64,000 nucleotides of DNA from Macrostomum hystrix (GCA_950097015.1 CATNEN010000002.1:2604001-2668000); one strand, 5' to 3'; shown: positions 44,164 through 57,800, counted from the stretch's first letter. The notes: generated from the letters alone by a model not told the origin. Program-made: numbers and translations.

Positions 44164-44951
44164 TATACTTTTTTGCAATTGAATTCGCCGAAACTGCAAA
44201 ACAATTCCCCATAGAAGCCAATGTGGTCTAAAAATAGTAAGCCCATAGAAATTAAGCTAAAAGTCGAGATTGAATTCGCCGAAATTGCATTTGAATTCGC
44301 ACTGGTGACGTGTCTATATGTTGCTAAAATCGCAGGAATTTAAATTCGGCAGTCCTTCTCTATCCTGTTTTCAAAATGCTGAGAGGACTGTACAAGCCAG
44401 TATCGACGACGGATAGATTGCGATGAGATGGCTGGCTCCTGCTTAAAGACTGCCGTCGGACGCTTGCTCTCACAGCCTGAAGTTCGTGCGCAACTGCTCA
44501 ATACGGCTGCTGCAGCAAACCTTGGCATCACATTGCACACCTGGAGAATGGGAATTCTGAGACGTGAGGTGACGGTCGCCCTACAGCAGATCACACAGCA
44601 GAAGTGCTTGCAGTGGGCTAATCACACGGCAACCTACTTGAATCGCTGCCTGAATCATGAAGACATTTTGGCATGATTAATTGCTCTTTTCTTTGATCGT
44701 TCGGTTGAATTCATTCTACTCGTACATCAGTTCGCAAACTTTGTTTCCTCTTTGATTGTTCCCCCTTCGAAGCCTTTTGTCCTGTCAAATGAATACAAGC
44801 CATTGGCGCGTATCGCGAATTCAAATGAAATTTCGGCGAATTCAATCTCGAATTTTAGCATAATTTCTATGGGCTTACTATTTTTAGACCACTTTGGCTT
44901 CTATGGGGAATTGTTTTGCAGTTTCGGCGAATTCAATTGCAAAAAGGTATA
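44164..44951. mobile_element. long-TIR Tc1/mariner-like element, uninterrupted copy
   Basis: TATACTTTTTTGCAATTG... and its inverted partner ending ...CAATTGCAAAAAGGTATA, TIRs of about 130 bp with only a few mismatches, TA duplication, about 790 bp in all. The interior holds the transposase C-terminal remnant at 44428-44676. The empty state of the Crypton-2 segment present in the copy at 19745-21599. Confidence 0.75.
44428..44676 (+). pseudogene. Tc1/mariner-type transposase, C-terminal remnant
   Basis: Same 82-residue frame as at 20009-20257 with one replacement (VRAQLLN for VRAELLN). Ends CLNHEDILA. Catalytic core absent. Confidence 0.5.
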
Positions 44952-45291
44952 ATAAAACGTTTCAGGGATTTTTTCGAATAAATTCCGGAAAGGAAAGTAG
45001 TATAAGATAGATATGTGATGGTTTTGCAGCCTGCGCTGCATCGACTTGACGCTGTCGTTACATATGCCCATGTCTTTGAATGTCATGGTTTAATAACAGA
45101 ACTTTACTTTATGTTCATAAACAATTAATAAATTGTGATGACCACTTCAGTTCTTTTTTGAGACTTTTTTCTTGTGTTGTTTTACTTATTTGTGTGGATA
45201 AAATTAAAACTTTGAGGAATTCTATTCTTGTCCAAAGAATGGAGAAATTCGGGAAAACGTCATTATTGGAGATAGTTACGATACTAGCAAC

Positions 45292-46013
45292 TATGGGGAG
45301 CTTTCGGGGAGCTTATGGGTAGACTATGGGGAGCTTCTGGGGAGCTTATGGGTAGACTATGGGGAGCTTTCGGGGAGCTTATGGGTAGACTATGGGGAGC
45401 TTTCGGGGAGCTTATGGGTAGACTATGGGGAGCTTCTGGGGAGCTTATGGGTAGACTATGGGGAGCTTCTGGGGAGCTTATGGGTAGACTATGGGGAGCT
45501 TCTGGGGAGCTTATGGGTAGACTATGGGGAGCTTCTGGGGAGCTTATGGGTAGACTATGGGGAGCTTCTGGGTAGACTATGGGGAGCTTTCGGGGAGCTT
45601 ATGGGGAGACTATGGGGAGCTTCTGGGGAGCTTATGGGTAGACTATGGGGAGCTTCTGGGTAGACTATGGGGAGCTTTCGGGGAGCTTATGGGGAGACTA
45701 TGGGGAGCTTCTGGGGAGCTTATGGGTAGACTATGGGGAGCTTCTGGGGAGCTTATGGGTAGACTATGGGGAGCTTCTGGGGAGCTTATGGGTAGACTAT
45801 GGGGAGCTTCTGGGGAGCTTATGGGTAGACTATGGGGAGCTTCTGGGGAGCTTATGGGTAGACTATGGGGAGCTTCTGGGGAGCTTATGGGTAGACTATG
45901 GGGAGCTTCTGGGGAGCTTATGGGTAGACTATGGGGAGCTTCTGGGGAGCTTATGGGTAGACTATGGGGAGCTTCTGGGGAGCTTATGGGGAGACTATGG
46001 GGAGCTTGTAGCC
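45292..46013. repeat. 33-bp minisatellite, expanded allele
   Basis: About 21 units of ATGGGGAGCTTCTGGGGAGC plus TTATGGGTAGACT. Homogeneous, so recently amplified; the other block has about 60 bases (21941-22000). 33 bases equal 11 codons, so long frames (MGRLWGASGEL repeats and a Ser/Pro/His-rich minus frame) are open by arithmetic. Confidence 0.95.
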
Positions 46014-47396
46014 GCATGGATAAATCTGTGCTATTACGAAAGGTTTTCACTCTGTCAACCAATGCTACCCTTCTGATAAATCACACTAACCCTCTATAAC
46101 TCATGCTACTCCCACGATAATTCATTATAATGTCTCGATAATTTAGCTATATTTCAATAGATCATGCAACCCTCTCAATAGTTTATGCAACACCCTCGAA
46201 TACTTACGTATGCTTTTGCATTTACTTGATGTATCACGCCTGCTATCAATAGATATCTAGCTCTATTATTTTTTAGTTTCGTGTTTTCTTAAAAAATTAC
46301 TTTGGAAATATTAAAAAATATTCCTAACTGTCCTGCTTAAAAACACGCCTAATTCTAAAAAACAATTATGCCATGCATCAGCTATGAGTAAAATATTTCT
46401 CCTTGTCTTGAATTCAATAATGATTGTAGCAATGCTCAAAAACGTTTCTTTCGTTTCGAAAATAAAAAAACGCTAACAGCAAGTATGCTCGAACAGTTTT
46501 CATTTAGTGCTTGCAAGAATGCTTGAAAGAAAGTTAAAATATATAATGAAAGAAACGCTTATACCTTTGCTTAAGGCATTTTCTTATATTTGTGAATCTA
46601 AAAATGCTGGCAGCGAAAATTCTTTCCTCGGTTTTGTATCGAAAAACACTTGTTGCTGCAGTCGAAAAATGCTTTATTCTATTCTTAGTGCGAGAAGAAT
46701 TATTAAGCTAACAAACATTTGCCTCGACTATCTCGCGCTAATCAAATGCGCTGACTATTACCAGTTAACTGTACCTGAAAAGACAAATAAAGAATAATAA
46801 TAATAATAATACTGTTATCTACGTTTTTAACTGATGATAATAAAATATTATCAACAGCTCCAATAGACTTCGAGCTAGATGAAAAAACGGCACAATGATT
46901 GAAGTCGAGACAATTTGTGACGATATATGGACTGCAGTTTTCAGGGATAGAAAGGAGGAGGAAGGGTCTGACTAGCATTGAGAAATATGAAAGTAAAATC
47001 TGTGTAACTTACAGAAGTTTTTATTATGTCAATAAAAATGTTAATATTTTGATAAAGAGTTCTACCTGTCTATAATTCATGCTACTCGTTCGATAGTCCA
47101 TAATCAGTCCTCGATAATTTATGCTACCCTTCAATTAATCATGCTGCCCCTTAATAAGACATGCTACCCCTCGATAAATTAAGCTACTCCTTGACAATTC
47201 ATGCTTTCCCCTCAAAAAACCATGCTACCTCTGCAAGCCTTGCAAATGCCTTGCAAATACAATGTTCTGAAGTGTATTTGCAACTAAATCGAAAAAATAT
47301 ATAGGATGGCACTATTTTGAAGGATAGAATGAAAATTGAAGTTTATACCGCAAGATGTCAAGATAAAAAATGTTATGCAAAGAAGGGGAAAGCATC
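46014..47396. other. AT-rich spacer, copy 2
   Basis: Matches 22001-23368 almost base for base; no gene supported. Confidence 0.6.
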
Positions 47397-48048
47397 AAAT
47401 TATCGATGGGTTAGCTTGATATATCGAGGAACAGCATGAATTATTGACGGGACAGCATAGTTATCGACGGGACAGATAAATTATCGACGGGACAACATAA
47501 ATTATCGACGGGACAGATAAATTACCGACGGGACAGATGAATTACCGACGGGACAACATAAATTATCGACGGGACAACATAAATTATCGACGGGACAACA
47601 TAAATTATCGACGGGACAGATGAATTACCGACGGGACAACATAAATTATCGACGGGACAGATGAATTACCGACGGGACAACATAAATTATCGACGGGACA
47701 ACATAAATTATCGACGGGACAACATAAATTATCGACGGGACAGATGAATTACCGACGGGACAACATAAATTATCGACGGGACAACATAAATTATCGACGG
47801 GACAACATAAATTACCGACGGGACAGATGAATTACCGACGGGACAACATAAATTATCGACGGGACAACATAAATTATCGACGGGACAGATGAATTACCGA
47901 CGGGACAACATAAATTATCGACGGGACAACATAAATTATCGACGGGACAACATAAATTATCGACGGGACAACATATATTATCGACAGGACAGATATATTA
48001 TCGACGGGACAGATATATTATCGACGGGACATAAATTATCGACGGGAA
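47397..48048. repeat. 21-bp minisatellite, long allele
   Basis: About 30 units of the TTATCGACGGGACAACATAA repeat, including a repeated sub-block alternating AACATAAATTATC and AGATGAATTACC units. Roughly double the length of 23369-23676. Confidence 0.95.
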
Positions 48049-48082
48049 AGCATAAATGATGTTACCCAACTCTGCAACTCAA

Positions 48083-48272
48083 CCTCGTGATCTTAAGCAC
48101 TGTCATCCCTGATCCCAAACACTGTGATCCCTGATCCCAAACAATGCCATCCCTGATCCCAAACAATGTCATCCCTGATCCTAAACACTGTCATCCCTGA
48201 TCCTAAACACTGTCATCCCTGATCCTAAACACTGTCATCCCTGATCCTAAACACTGTCATCCCTGATCACTG
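48083..48272. repeat. 22-bp minisatellite, copy 2
   Basis: About eight units of GATCCTAAACACTGTCATCC plus CT, one fewer than at 23712-23915. Confidence 0.9.
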
Positions 48273-49194
48273 ATCAATGCTGTCCGGTCAGTAATTTATG
48301 CTACACCCTAAATTATTCATGTTATCCTTTTTAAAATCTTTCTACTGCATTGAAAAAGCATGCTACCGTCTGAATATATCATGCTACCCTCTCAAAAAAC
48401 CAAGCGACCACAACGATAAATAATGCAACCCCTTTGATAATACATTCTAACCCTTACAATTAACTGCGATAATTTTAAGGCGAGTTGATAATTTGCTACT
48501 CGATTGATAATTTATTATTCCCCCTTTGTTTAACTTTTTTATCAATTTGTAGTTCTTGCTTTCTGACAAAAATATTTCGTCTGTTTAGTATAAAAAACAC
48601 GTGCCGCTAAAATTAAAATATATTCTTTTTTAACTGCGAGAAAAGTAGTAATCAAGCAAACAGTTAATCTTGCTTTAAAGGTAGCTAATCAAAAGTGCTT
48701 ACTATTTTTCTTGAACCCAATTGAAGCCTGATAAATTAAATACAAATCAACAGTTACTTGCGCTTTTAACTTTCGGTGATAGAAGATAAGAAGAAAAAGG
48801 CAGTAACAAAAATAACACTGAAATGTGACCTGCATTCTGCAAAAAATAAATGTACTTTACTACGGAGCTAGATAAAAAGAAAGCGGCAAAAGGATCGAAG
48901 TCTTAACACTCGTTTACAAGTCTTTTCAAGGTTTGACAATATTTAGGCTGCAGTTTTAAGCGATAGAAAGGAAGAGGAGAGGTCGCGCTAGCATTGTGCA
49001 TAATAGAAGTCTAAACCTTGAAATCTACTAAGTTTTACTTATTCTAATGAAATCACTCAATCCGCTAAGAGACCAATATCACTATCGTCATATATAATCG
49101 CAGTGACGAACTCCTATTCGATTGTCGGTATCAGGCCGACCCTCTGTTCTGCTAATACACTCGCGGGCGAGAAAAAGCAGCGACGCTATCCCAT

Positions 49195-49469
49195 TCAATT
49201 GAGTATCGGCCCTCGGCGATTCAAAAGATAAAAATAAGGAAAAATTAAAGCAAAAATGATTGCTTTTCGAATATTTAATGCCTTTAGAATTAATGAAGTG
49301 CCTAGAAAATTAACGTGTACCATCTCGTTAAGAGGGCGAATCATTATTCTTTCTTCAGAGAAAGATTCGCGAAAATCAGACAATGCGTTTGCCAGATCAA
49401 CGACAAGACCACTTTTTTACTTTGAGTGAATTGACACAGATGGACAATTTTCACTTTTAGTATATAAGA
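49195..49469 (-). mobile_element. degraded Helitron, copy 2
   Basis: Same sequence as 24842-25116, starting TCTTATATACTAAAAGTGAA on the minus strand. Confidence 0.6.
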
Positions 49470-49559
49470 CTAGCAAACTGAGCCCTTGGAGAGAAGAAGT
49501 TCATGCTTTAAAGCCATGAGAAGAAGAATAATTTTAAATATGCAACTTCACTACTCTGA

Positions 49560-51362
49560 TTAACTTTACTTGATATCTTTTCGATAAATGATGCTACCCT
49601 TTGATATATCATGTTATCCCTTGACAATGCTGCTACCCTATCAAAAAAATCTTGCTACCCCTAGCCCTTTATGCGAATATCACAATGAATCATGCCGCTC
49701 TCAACATTTGATGAAGTTCCGTCACTAATAAATGCTGTCCTCGATAAATTATGCTACCCGTGATACATTTATGCTACACAATTAATTAATCATGCTTACC
49801 CTTGTAAAATCTCGCTACCGTCTCATGTACCGTCTCAAATCTCAATTTGTCATGCTACCCCTCGATAAATAATTGAGACCTCTTCGATAATACATTCTAA
49901 CCGATTTCGATAAATAATGATACCCTTCGATAATTCACGCTTTTCATCAATAATTCATTCTTTCCCCTTATTAAATCTTGCTTTCCGCTCAATAGTTTAT
50001 GATTATCACTCGATAGTATTGATTTTCCTAAATTATTCGTGCTCCCTATCGATAACTCATGCTTTCCCTTCGACAATGCATGCTTGCCCTTCACTAATTC
50101 ATGTTTTCCGTTCGATAATTCCTGCTTTCCGTTCGATAATTTCTGCTTTCAATTTGATAATTAATGATTTCTATTTGATAAAACTCATGCTTCCCTCGAT
50201 AATTCATGTTTTCCTTCATTTAATTTATGATTCCCATTCGATAATTTAGATTTCCCTAAATCCGTTATCTATAATTAATGCTTTACCCTCGATAACTCGT
50301 GCTTACCCTCGAAAACTTATTCTTCCCCTCGATATTTCCCACTTTTCTTTTCCAAAATTCATGCTTCCCTTGGATATATCATGCTTTTTATCGATTATTA
50401 TGCTACCCGCTCAATAATTTATGTTTTTCTTAAAAAAATCTGGCTTTTTCGTCGATAATATATGCTTTCCATCGATAAGTCGTGCTTCTCCTCGATAATT
50501 CATTCTCCATTTCCGATAAATGCTACCCCACTCGAAAATTCAGGCTTCCCCTCGATAACTCATGCTCTTTCCTCAATAATTCACTTCACCCCTCGATACT
50601 TTTTGCATTTCCCTAGATGTGTCAGGCTTTTCCCTCCAGAAATTTATGCTTACCCTTCGATAATTCGTGCTTTCCCTCGATATCTTATTCTTCTCCTCAA
50701 TATTTCACGCTTTGCCTTTCGATAATCGATGCTTCCCCACTCGATAATTCATGCTTTTCCATGATAGTTCAGGCTTCCACCTTGATGATTCATGCTCCTT
50801 CCTCGATAATTCATGCTTACACCTCGATATGTCGTGCTTTTTTCATCGATAATTAATGCTGCCCTATCGATAATTTACGATTTTCTAAAAAATCATGCCA
50901 TTTTTTCGATAGTACTTGCTTTACCTCGATAATTTATTTTTTCTTTCAATAATTTATTCTTACCTCGATGCTTCTTCCTCGATTACACAGTTTACCTCCT
51001 CGATATGTCATGGCATTCCCTCGATAATTCCCGCTTTACCCTCAATAAACCATTCTTTTCCCTCGATAATCCAGGCTTCAACCTTGAAATTTCGTGCTTG
51101 CTGTTTCCTCGATAACTTTTGCTGTCCGGGAAATACGAGTAATTCATGCTGCACCCTTTAATTGATAATGCTATGCCTCATAAAATCATTAAAAATGCTA
51201 CTGTCTAAAAATTTACGTTACTTCGATAAGTTATTCTTTTCCTTGGTATTTAATGCTATTTCGTCAATAATTCGTGCTTTCATTCGATAATTTTGATTTC
51301 ACTGGATAATTCAGGCTTCACACTCGGTAATTCACGCTTTTACACGATAGCTTATTCTTTCC
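49560..51362. repeat. degenerate 20-bp minisatellite, copy 2
   Basis: Same mutated TCGATAATTCATGCTTTCCC family and same monomer order as 25205-27010; in contrast to the 21-bp and 33-bp arrays, no length difference is seen. Confidence 0.85.
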
Positions 51363-51374
51363 TCAGTCTTAATA

Positions 51375-52625
51375 TAGCATTTTGCAGGCTAGTAGAGAAA
51401 ACAGGCAAGCAATTAAATAACAAGGACCACTAGAAGAAGAGTGGTCCTTGTCTTCTTCTTCTTCTATCTTCTATCTTCTATCTTCTTCTAGTGGTCCTTG
51501 TTAAATAATCGATGACAAAGTCAGTGGAATTTTTTACACTCTATGGTCAAGGCCATGTGCATTCCTGCAACCAAATAAATAATGTGAGCATGCAATTCAT
51601 CAGAGTCATCAGTTCTTGTGTTTCTTCAGCTCGAAATGGACGCAATCGACATCGAGGAAGATGACATTTTTGAGGAGGATGGAGACAGCTTTGTCACAGC
51701 GGAGGACGCAGTTCAGGCGGCGGCAGCACGTGGTCCGTACTCCAAGATAAGCAACGAAAAATATGAACTGATTTCAGTGCGCTTGAGCGAGGGGACAGTG
51801 CTGTGCAGATTTCGAAGTCTTTTAATGTAAAGGTACCAACTGTGTATACTATCCAACAGCGCTACGAGCTGACGGGACGTCGTGATCGACTCCATCGAGG
51901 AGGCGATCGAACGTCGAAGCTTGGAAACCAGCACGTGCAACTGCTTCTAGATTCACTGGATGCCAATCCATTATTGACACTTAAAGAGTTGCGTTGCAAA
52001 CTGGAGCATTCGTTCGACGGTCTTCGCGTAAGCGAAGCAACACTTAGCCGATCTCTAGAAATACACCTGATCACGCTGAAATGCTTAGGCAGAGATGCTG
52101 CCGTACTCACCATTTTTGAATCCGACTGAGAGTGCGCACTCCTGCCTGAAGGCGACAATAAAACGTCAGTTGTCTTTGCCCCAAGTTCAGCTCGAACTTG
52201 ACAATCCACCACCACAGACAACACTATGCGAGTGGCGAATTCTTGTTCTTCAGAGAATCGCAGAGGAAGCAACTTCCGAAATCACACCGGTCAAATGTGG
52301 AGGATGGTTTCGGAATGCACTCCGCTTCATCCCTAGATGTGTCGCGGGAGAAGACATCGTTTAATTTCTGCCATATATCGGACAGCTTCACTGAAGGAAA
52401 TCTTTTTCGAGTTTCATTTTGTACTTTTCCCTGGGTTTTGCGTACTAGTTTTTCATATGTTTCGTCATATTAATATTTAGCAACATAAAAAAGGAAAACT
52501 TGCAAATTTAGCGCGCAATTAGAGACAATTTCATTTCAGTTTTTTAGCATTTCCGAACATTAAAACGCTGAAACATTGATTATTTAATTGCTTGCTTGTT
52601 TTCTCTACTAGCCTGCAAAATGCTA
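51375..52625 (+). mobile_element. Tc1/mariner-type transposon, copy 2
   Basis: Same TIRs, TA duplication, compound hairpin and broken transposase (51636-52364) as 27023-28273, with the same frameshifts, so it was dead before the block was duplicated. Confidence 0.75.
51636..52364 (+). pseudogene. Tc1/mariner-type transposase remnant, copy 2
   Basis: Identical disruption pattern to 27284-28012: MDAIDIEEDD start, helix-turn-helix-like segment in a second frame, LPYSPFLNPTE in a third, ending GEDIV; catalytic middle missing. Confidence 0.65.
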
Positions 52626-52960
52626 TAGTACTCGCGCCCTTGGCCATAGACTAGAGATTTACCTTTTCCCATGAGTCCGCCTTATATACGCTGTCCCTCG
52701 TTCGAAACGAACCTTCTCTTTTCAAGAAATATAACAGCCAACTCATCAAGATTAAAACTCAACCGTATTTTCATTGCAAGTGCAATCCCCAAGCTTGGGC
52801 GTCACAGCACTTTTCATTGGATATCTCATGCATTGCTCTGGATGTAACACGCTATCTCTCTCGGCATTCAGGCTTTCCCTCGATATTTTAATGTCCTTCC
52901 TCGATAATGCATAGTACCCTCTCGATAATTCCTGCTTCATTGGATATATCCTGCATTCCC

Positions 52961-54072
52961 CTAGATGCATGATATATCCAGTTGTCGTTTCGTTGTAATT
53001 CTCACGCTGCTACCCGATTCGTCAATGGTGACTGACAGGACGTCTTCCTTCACCCGCCAATTGACACCTAGAGCCTTGCTAGTCTGTAGCCTCGCCTGTA
53101 TGTAGAACCCCGATTGCGAGGCTCGCTCGGACGCCGGAATCTTGGCTAGCACTTCTGCTGAGTTCGATTTCCACTTGCGGGCTCGCATTCCAGCTCTTCT
53201 CTACTACTCGGACAGCTGCTCAAACAGTTGAATCGCTCTGCGTTCTTCTGCCGACTCCAACGTTCTGGGAGCTTTCTCTGGCTCCTCTTCGATCTCGCAG
53301 CTCTGTATTATTAACTTTACGAAGTGATGCTCTAATTGTCTCGATTACAATGGCTAGACACTTTGTTTTATTGTTTATAACCATGTTTTCAAGTTCTCTT
53401 GCTATAACATTATAATAAATATAGCTCTTTGCAGACCATTTGATCCTTCCAGCATTCGATTTAATCCACAGTGGCAAAATCCAAACGTTTCAGGCCGATT
53501 TTTAAGTTTTCTATGGCCAAAAGTATGACCATAGAGCAATCGATTTGATCCTTCGGACACGCATTTAAGCCTCTCTCCACTGTTTAGTTGTTATTGTTTG
53601 CCCTAGAACACAGACTAGACGGTTATCATCAGACGTCAGAGAGCGAAGTAGCTAACACTATGTTCGACGAAGAAATTAAATATTAAATCTATGGGGCGGG
53701 ACTAAATGCGTGTCCTGTATGTAGCAACTCCGATTGCGAGGCTCGCTCGGACGCCGGAATCTTGGCTAGCACTTCTGCTGAGTTCGATTTCCACTTGCGG
53801 GCTCGCATTCCAGCTCTTCTCTACTACTCGGACAGCTGCTCAAACAGTTGAATCGCTCTGCGTTCTTCTGCCGACTCCAACGTTCTGGGAGCTTTCTCCG
53901 GCTCCTCTTTGATCTCGCAGAATTTCTTTAGCATCTCCGCCACGTCTTCCTCGTGCGCGAAACTGAAGAATTCTTGCTGACCCTCAACCATGCTGTTCGC
54001 CGGCGCGAAATCCATCCGTACAACGCAGGTCCAGCCGATTGGTGTTAATCTTGCGATCGGTTCGCCTGGCAA
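52961..54072 (-). pseudogene. BEL/Pao pol remnant, copy 2, with insertion
   Basis: The pieces 54072-53824 and 53188-52961 match 29100-28852 and 28836-28609. They are pushed apart by about 620 extra bases: roughly 205 bases of the remnant (53094-53299) are repeated at 53716-53918, with 53300-53715 in between. Confidence 0.55.
53300..53715. other. 416-base insertion unique to the second block
   Basis: Flanked by a direct repeat of about 205 bases made of BEL/Pao-remnant sequence. The insert is AT-rich, without TIRs or a hairpin/CTAG end. A minus-strand frame crosses it (IKWSAKSYIYYNVIARELEN...), which I do not recognise. The long flanking repeat suggests duplication by unequal exchange or template switching rather than ordinary transposition. 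Confidence 0.6.
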
Positions 54073-54151
54073 TCCGCGAAGCCTTCTGAACAGGCGGTGT
54101 TAGCTGGTGTTGGTGTTGTTGGCTAGTGGTGGTGGATTTAATAGAATAAAC

Positions 54152-54428
54152 GTGAAGCTGTGAACAGGTGAACAGATACAAGCTGTGAACAGGTGAACAC
54201 ATACAAGCTGTGTACAGGTGAACACATACAAGCTGTGTACAGGTGAACACATACAAGCTGTGTACAGGTGAACACATACAAGCTGTGAACAGGTGAACAG
54301 TACAAGCTGTGAACAGGTGAACACATACAAGCTATGAACGGGTGAACAGATACAAGCTGTGAACAGGTGAACACATACAAGCTGTGAACAGGTGAACAGA
54401 TTCAAGCTGTGAACAGGTGAATAGCCTG
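54152..54428. repeat. 25-bp minisatellite, copy 2
   Basis: Same units and order as 29180-29455. Confidence 0.95.
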
Positions 54429-54653
54429 CTGAAGTGGACATTGGTAATGGGCGAGGCTGCACAATTCTGAATTTAGTCAGCAATTTTTGTCATTTTTCCT
54501 TGATCATAGTCCTGGCGAGGTTCTTGTCCAGGATGTCTGTCGCAGGACCAAGAAAATATCTAGCATCAATATGCAGCCGCGAATGTCAGTTGAAACCAAA
54601 TACGAATAGCGGTAGCAACAAGTTAGATTTACTCATAAACATTCTCAAAAGCA

Positions 54654-54659
54654 TTTATT
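54654..54659 (-). terminator. polyadenylation signal AATAAA, copy 2
   Basis: Same position relative to the stop codon (54848) as in copy 1. Confidence 0.45.
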
Positions 54660-54847
54660 GATTGCTGCAAGAACTTTGTTGGCAACTTAAAACGCAGTTG
54701 TTTCGCTTAATTCATATTGTTTTAGATTGAGATAATATATTTCATAATCAAAAATTACCAGACAATTAAATTTCAAATCGAGTACATTATGTAAAGGTAT
54801 ATTTCGTGCCACTTCGGTTTTCGTGTGTACTTTTCTTTATCAGCCAA

Positions 54848-57800
54848 TCAGAGTGGACTGTTAAGAATAACTCCGAATAACGATCTCTCGGCGTCCCAGG
54901 TGCTCTTAAATTCCGCCTTGCCGAGAGAGTTCTCAGCGGAGCACACGTAGGTGCCATACGCGTTGTCGCGGCCGATGTTCTCTGCAGTTGTGAAGGTGTC
55001 AAGCGATGAAAATTTGGGAGTCAAAATGCAGTGTGTCACTTCAGCCAACACCTTCTGACTAGTTTTCTCTAGAATATTCTGTCTTAGACGGTTCTATTTC
55101 TTCGCGGAAATTCCATGGACTGCCCATACAATTTTTAGCACACGGGAAACCCACTTTACGGATGCTTTTCAAACAATGGGAAAACAGGAATCATTTTCTC
55201 TATTTGTCCCTATTTGTTAATGCGCATTAGATCATTCGGTGGAAATGGTGAAATTATATTTTAGAAAATTATGATACACTTTTTTCTTTTGATAATTTCA
55301 ACAGCCTCACAAGCTATATTTTGGCTTCCATCCATAGGAAGCCAAAATCAATATTAATCCCTCCATATTGATAAATATTTTATTAAGGCTATTAAGGCCT
55401 TATCCTCTTAACTCCATGGACTGAGGGGGACGCCACACCACCCTCAATTGCCCCACCTAATGCTGGTACAATTAAAACAAATGGATGAAGCGAAGCAATT
55501 TAAAGATAAGTGTATTGCTTATCTTTATAAGTTGTTCTCTCTTTAGAGTCTCTATCCCTGGGCAGGAATCGAACTTCCGACCTTCAAGTCGAGAGCTTCA
55601 CGCTCTAATCACGAAGCTTCAACCACACGCGCTGATTGGTTGAACCAATCAATCTAGATAAAACGAGTAACAAGTTCACAAACCTATCTACCAGCTATGT
55701 TACTTCCTTATCGCTCCTTTCCGATTGAGCAAGCGAGTTGATGTCCTTTCCTTACCTTTTGGTAGTCTGAAATGGAAGGGGTGTTAGAATAGCCTTTAGA
55801 ATATGTTTGTGTACTTCAATTCATTAAACCACAATGCTTCTAAATCTAAACACTCACTTGTAAACTAGCTGCGACCCGTATCTGCAGGAGTCATTTTGGT
55901 CGAAAAAGGTCTTCTCATACTGCCTGATCCACCTTGGGGTCTCCAGTTGAACATTGTCCGCGTCGCGCTTGGTAATATCCAGATCCGGGTACGGGTAGCC
56001 GGTAAAGAGGCATTCAAAAAAAATGTCGCCTTCTTCCGTCTTCGTGATGTAAAAAAAGCCGTAAGTCCCTTGCCTCAACTCGCCTTCGCCAGGTCGGGCT
56101 AAGGGGTCGAGGTTAAACGTACTTTAGTACGACTAACGCACTTAGGGATGTCAACTTAAGACTCCAGAATGGAGACCTATGGTCAATCATCGAACCAAAT
56201 CAACTGAAATCAGCAGCTGGTCGATCAAGTTGACCCAGGGTACCCTGAAATAAAGCGAACCCTAATACTGAGCGAAACCCATTTCCCTGACTCCTGAGCA
56301 CACAGTACACAGATAAAGTACACAGACCCTGATTTCAGGTAAAGTACTATCTTACTGCACCTTTAAGCTGGCCCTAAAGCGTGCCAATTGTACAGCAAAA
56401 CCCTTAAACCTTCTCGCTGCGGCTGCGCCCCAAGTTAGTGTGGGCATGCCGCGAGTTCGGTCAGGAATCTTGGTGCTCTGAGAAACTGAGACCGCTCTGC
56501 CACTCACCCCCTACTAACAAACATTGTCCAAGCTACTCCGTTGGAAAATGTGACAGGAACGGAATCTTCGACAGCGGCCTTGAAAGCGTCTCTCATGATG
56601 CAATCTTGAAGCTTACTACCCTATAACTGAACCTAATCCGAATTAGCTTTTACAACTTCCAGCAGAATCATGTTGCGCGAAAAGTTCTTACTTTGCATGA
56701 AAGCCTTGATGGGCACCGACTGAATATACAGATCTTCAACGCCCGATAAGTTGATGAATGACCTGACGGCCACGCACATGAAAATGCCCGAATTGTTCAC
56801 GGAGCCAGTCTGCAGCGTCAGGGTCGCTTTGCCGCCCTCCAAACGCTTTTTCATGCCGGAAACCTCGGTGGCAGTGCCGGCTTCCCTCTCATCGTAGAGG
56901 CACTTGAAGTTCTTGCACTTTTGTGGGTGTGCGTGTGATAGGATGCTTGCAAAAATATTCCAAATAGAATGGCTATTAACAGGGCTTTCCAGTGTAACCT
57001 ACCTTGACCCAGTCCAGGTAGCGATATGTTTCTGAATTTCTATCCACTTCTGCGTCGTAGTTCTGCAGAGTGCAGGTCAGCTCAATCGGTGGTCCATCGC
57101 GGCGCAAATCGACGATGTCCGGATTTCGAATGATCAGCGAAGAGTCATTCATTGTGACGACGATGTTGGGCCTCTCGGGAATCGCTGGAGAAAACGATGG
57201 TGTGCGAACATTATCTTAGTGGAAGGCTGGTGGGACTCCTTCTAAACCGGCCGATCTCTATCTGTACGGACTCACAGACTGGTTCTCTGACTCACTGCTT
57301 TGGTCTCTTCACTCACAAAGATTTAGTAGGCCTGTGCTTAGAGATTCAGGCACTAATCTGGGGGTCGGGAGTTTGCCAAACCTCAGCCAAGAAAAATTAA
57401 TCTGTATTCTCGATTCGCAGCCAACGGAGAGACAATTCAGCACATTTCGCTGACTTCAGAACATGCACAGGTACATGGATACTGTATACAGGCACAAAGT
57501 CACAGGTGATTGTATCTGTTTTGAATTTTCTTCAGGCAGTGTACACTCTCAATGTACCTTGGGGTTCGGCTCTCAAAGGCATAAATGGCACGACAAGCCC
57601 CGAAGCCTCGGAATCGAGCTCAGGGACATTGGTGCAGGATGGAAACTTATAACAAGTTTCTAGACCTATGTACAAGACCTATCAACGATAGGAACGGCGA
57701 TTCTGGTGGCCGACAATGACAAAGGACGTGGAGGACTTCGTAGCAACGTGCGACAAGTGTCAGAGGACGGCTCGAATCCCGATCAGCCACCTGGTGCAGC

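Noticed and set aside
45315-46099. 180-residue repeat protein and its antisense Ser/Pro/His-rich partner
   Set aside because: An 11-codon minisatellite open in several frames; absent in the other block, where the array is short.
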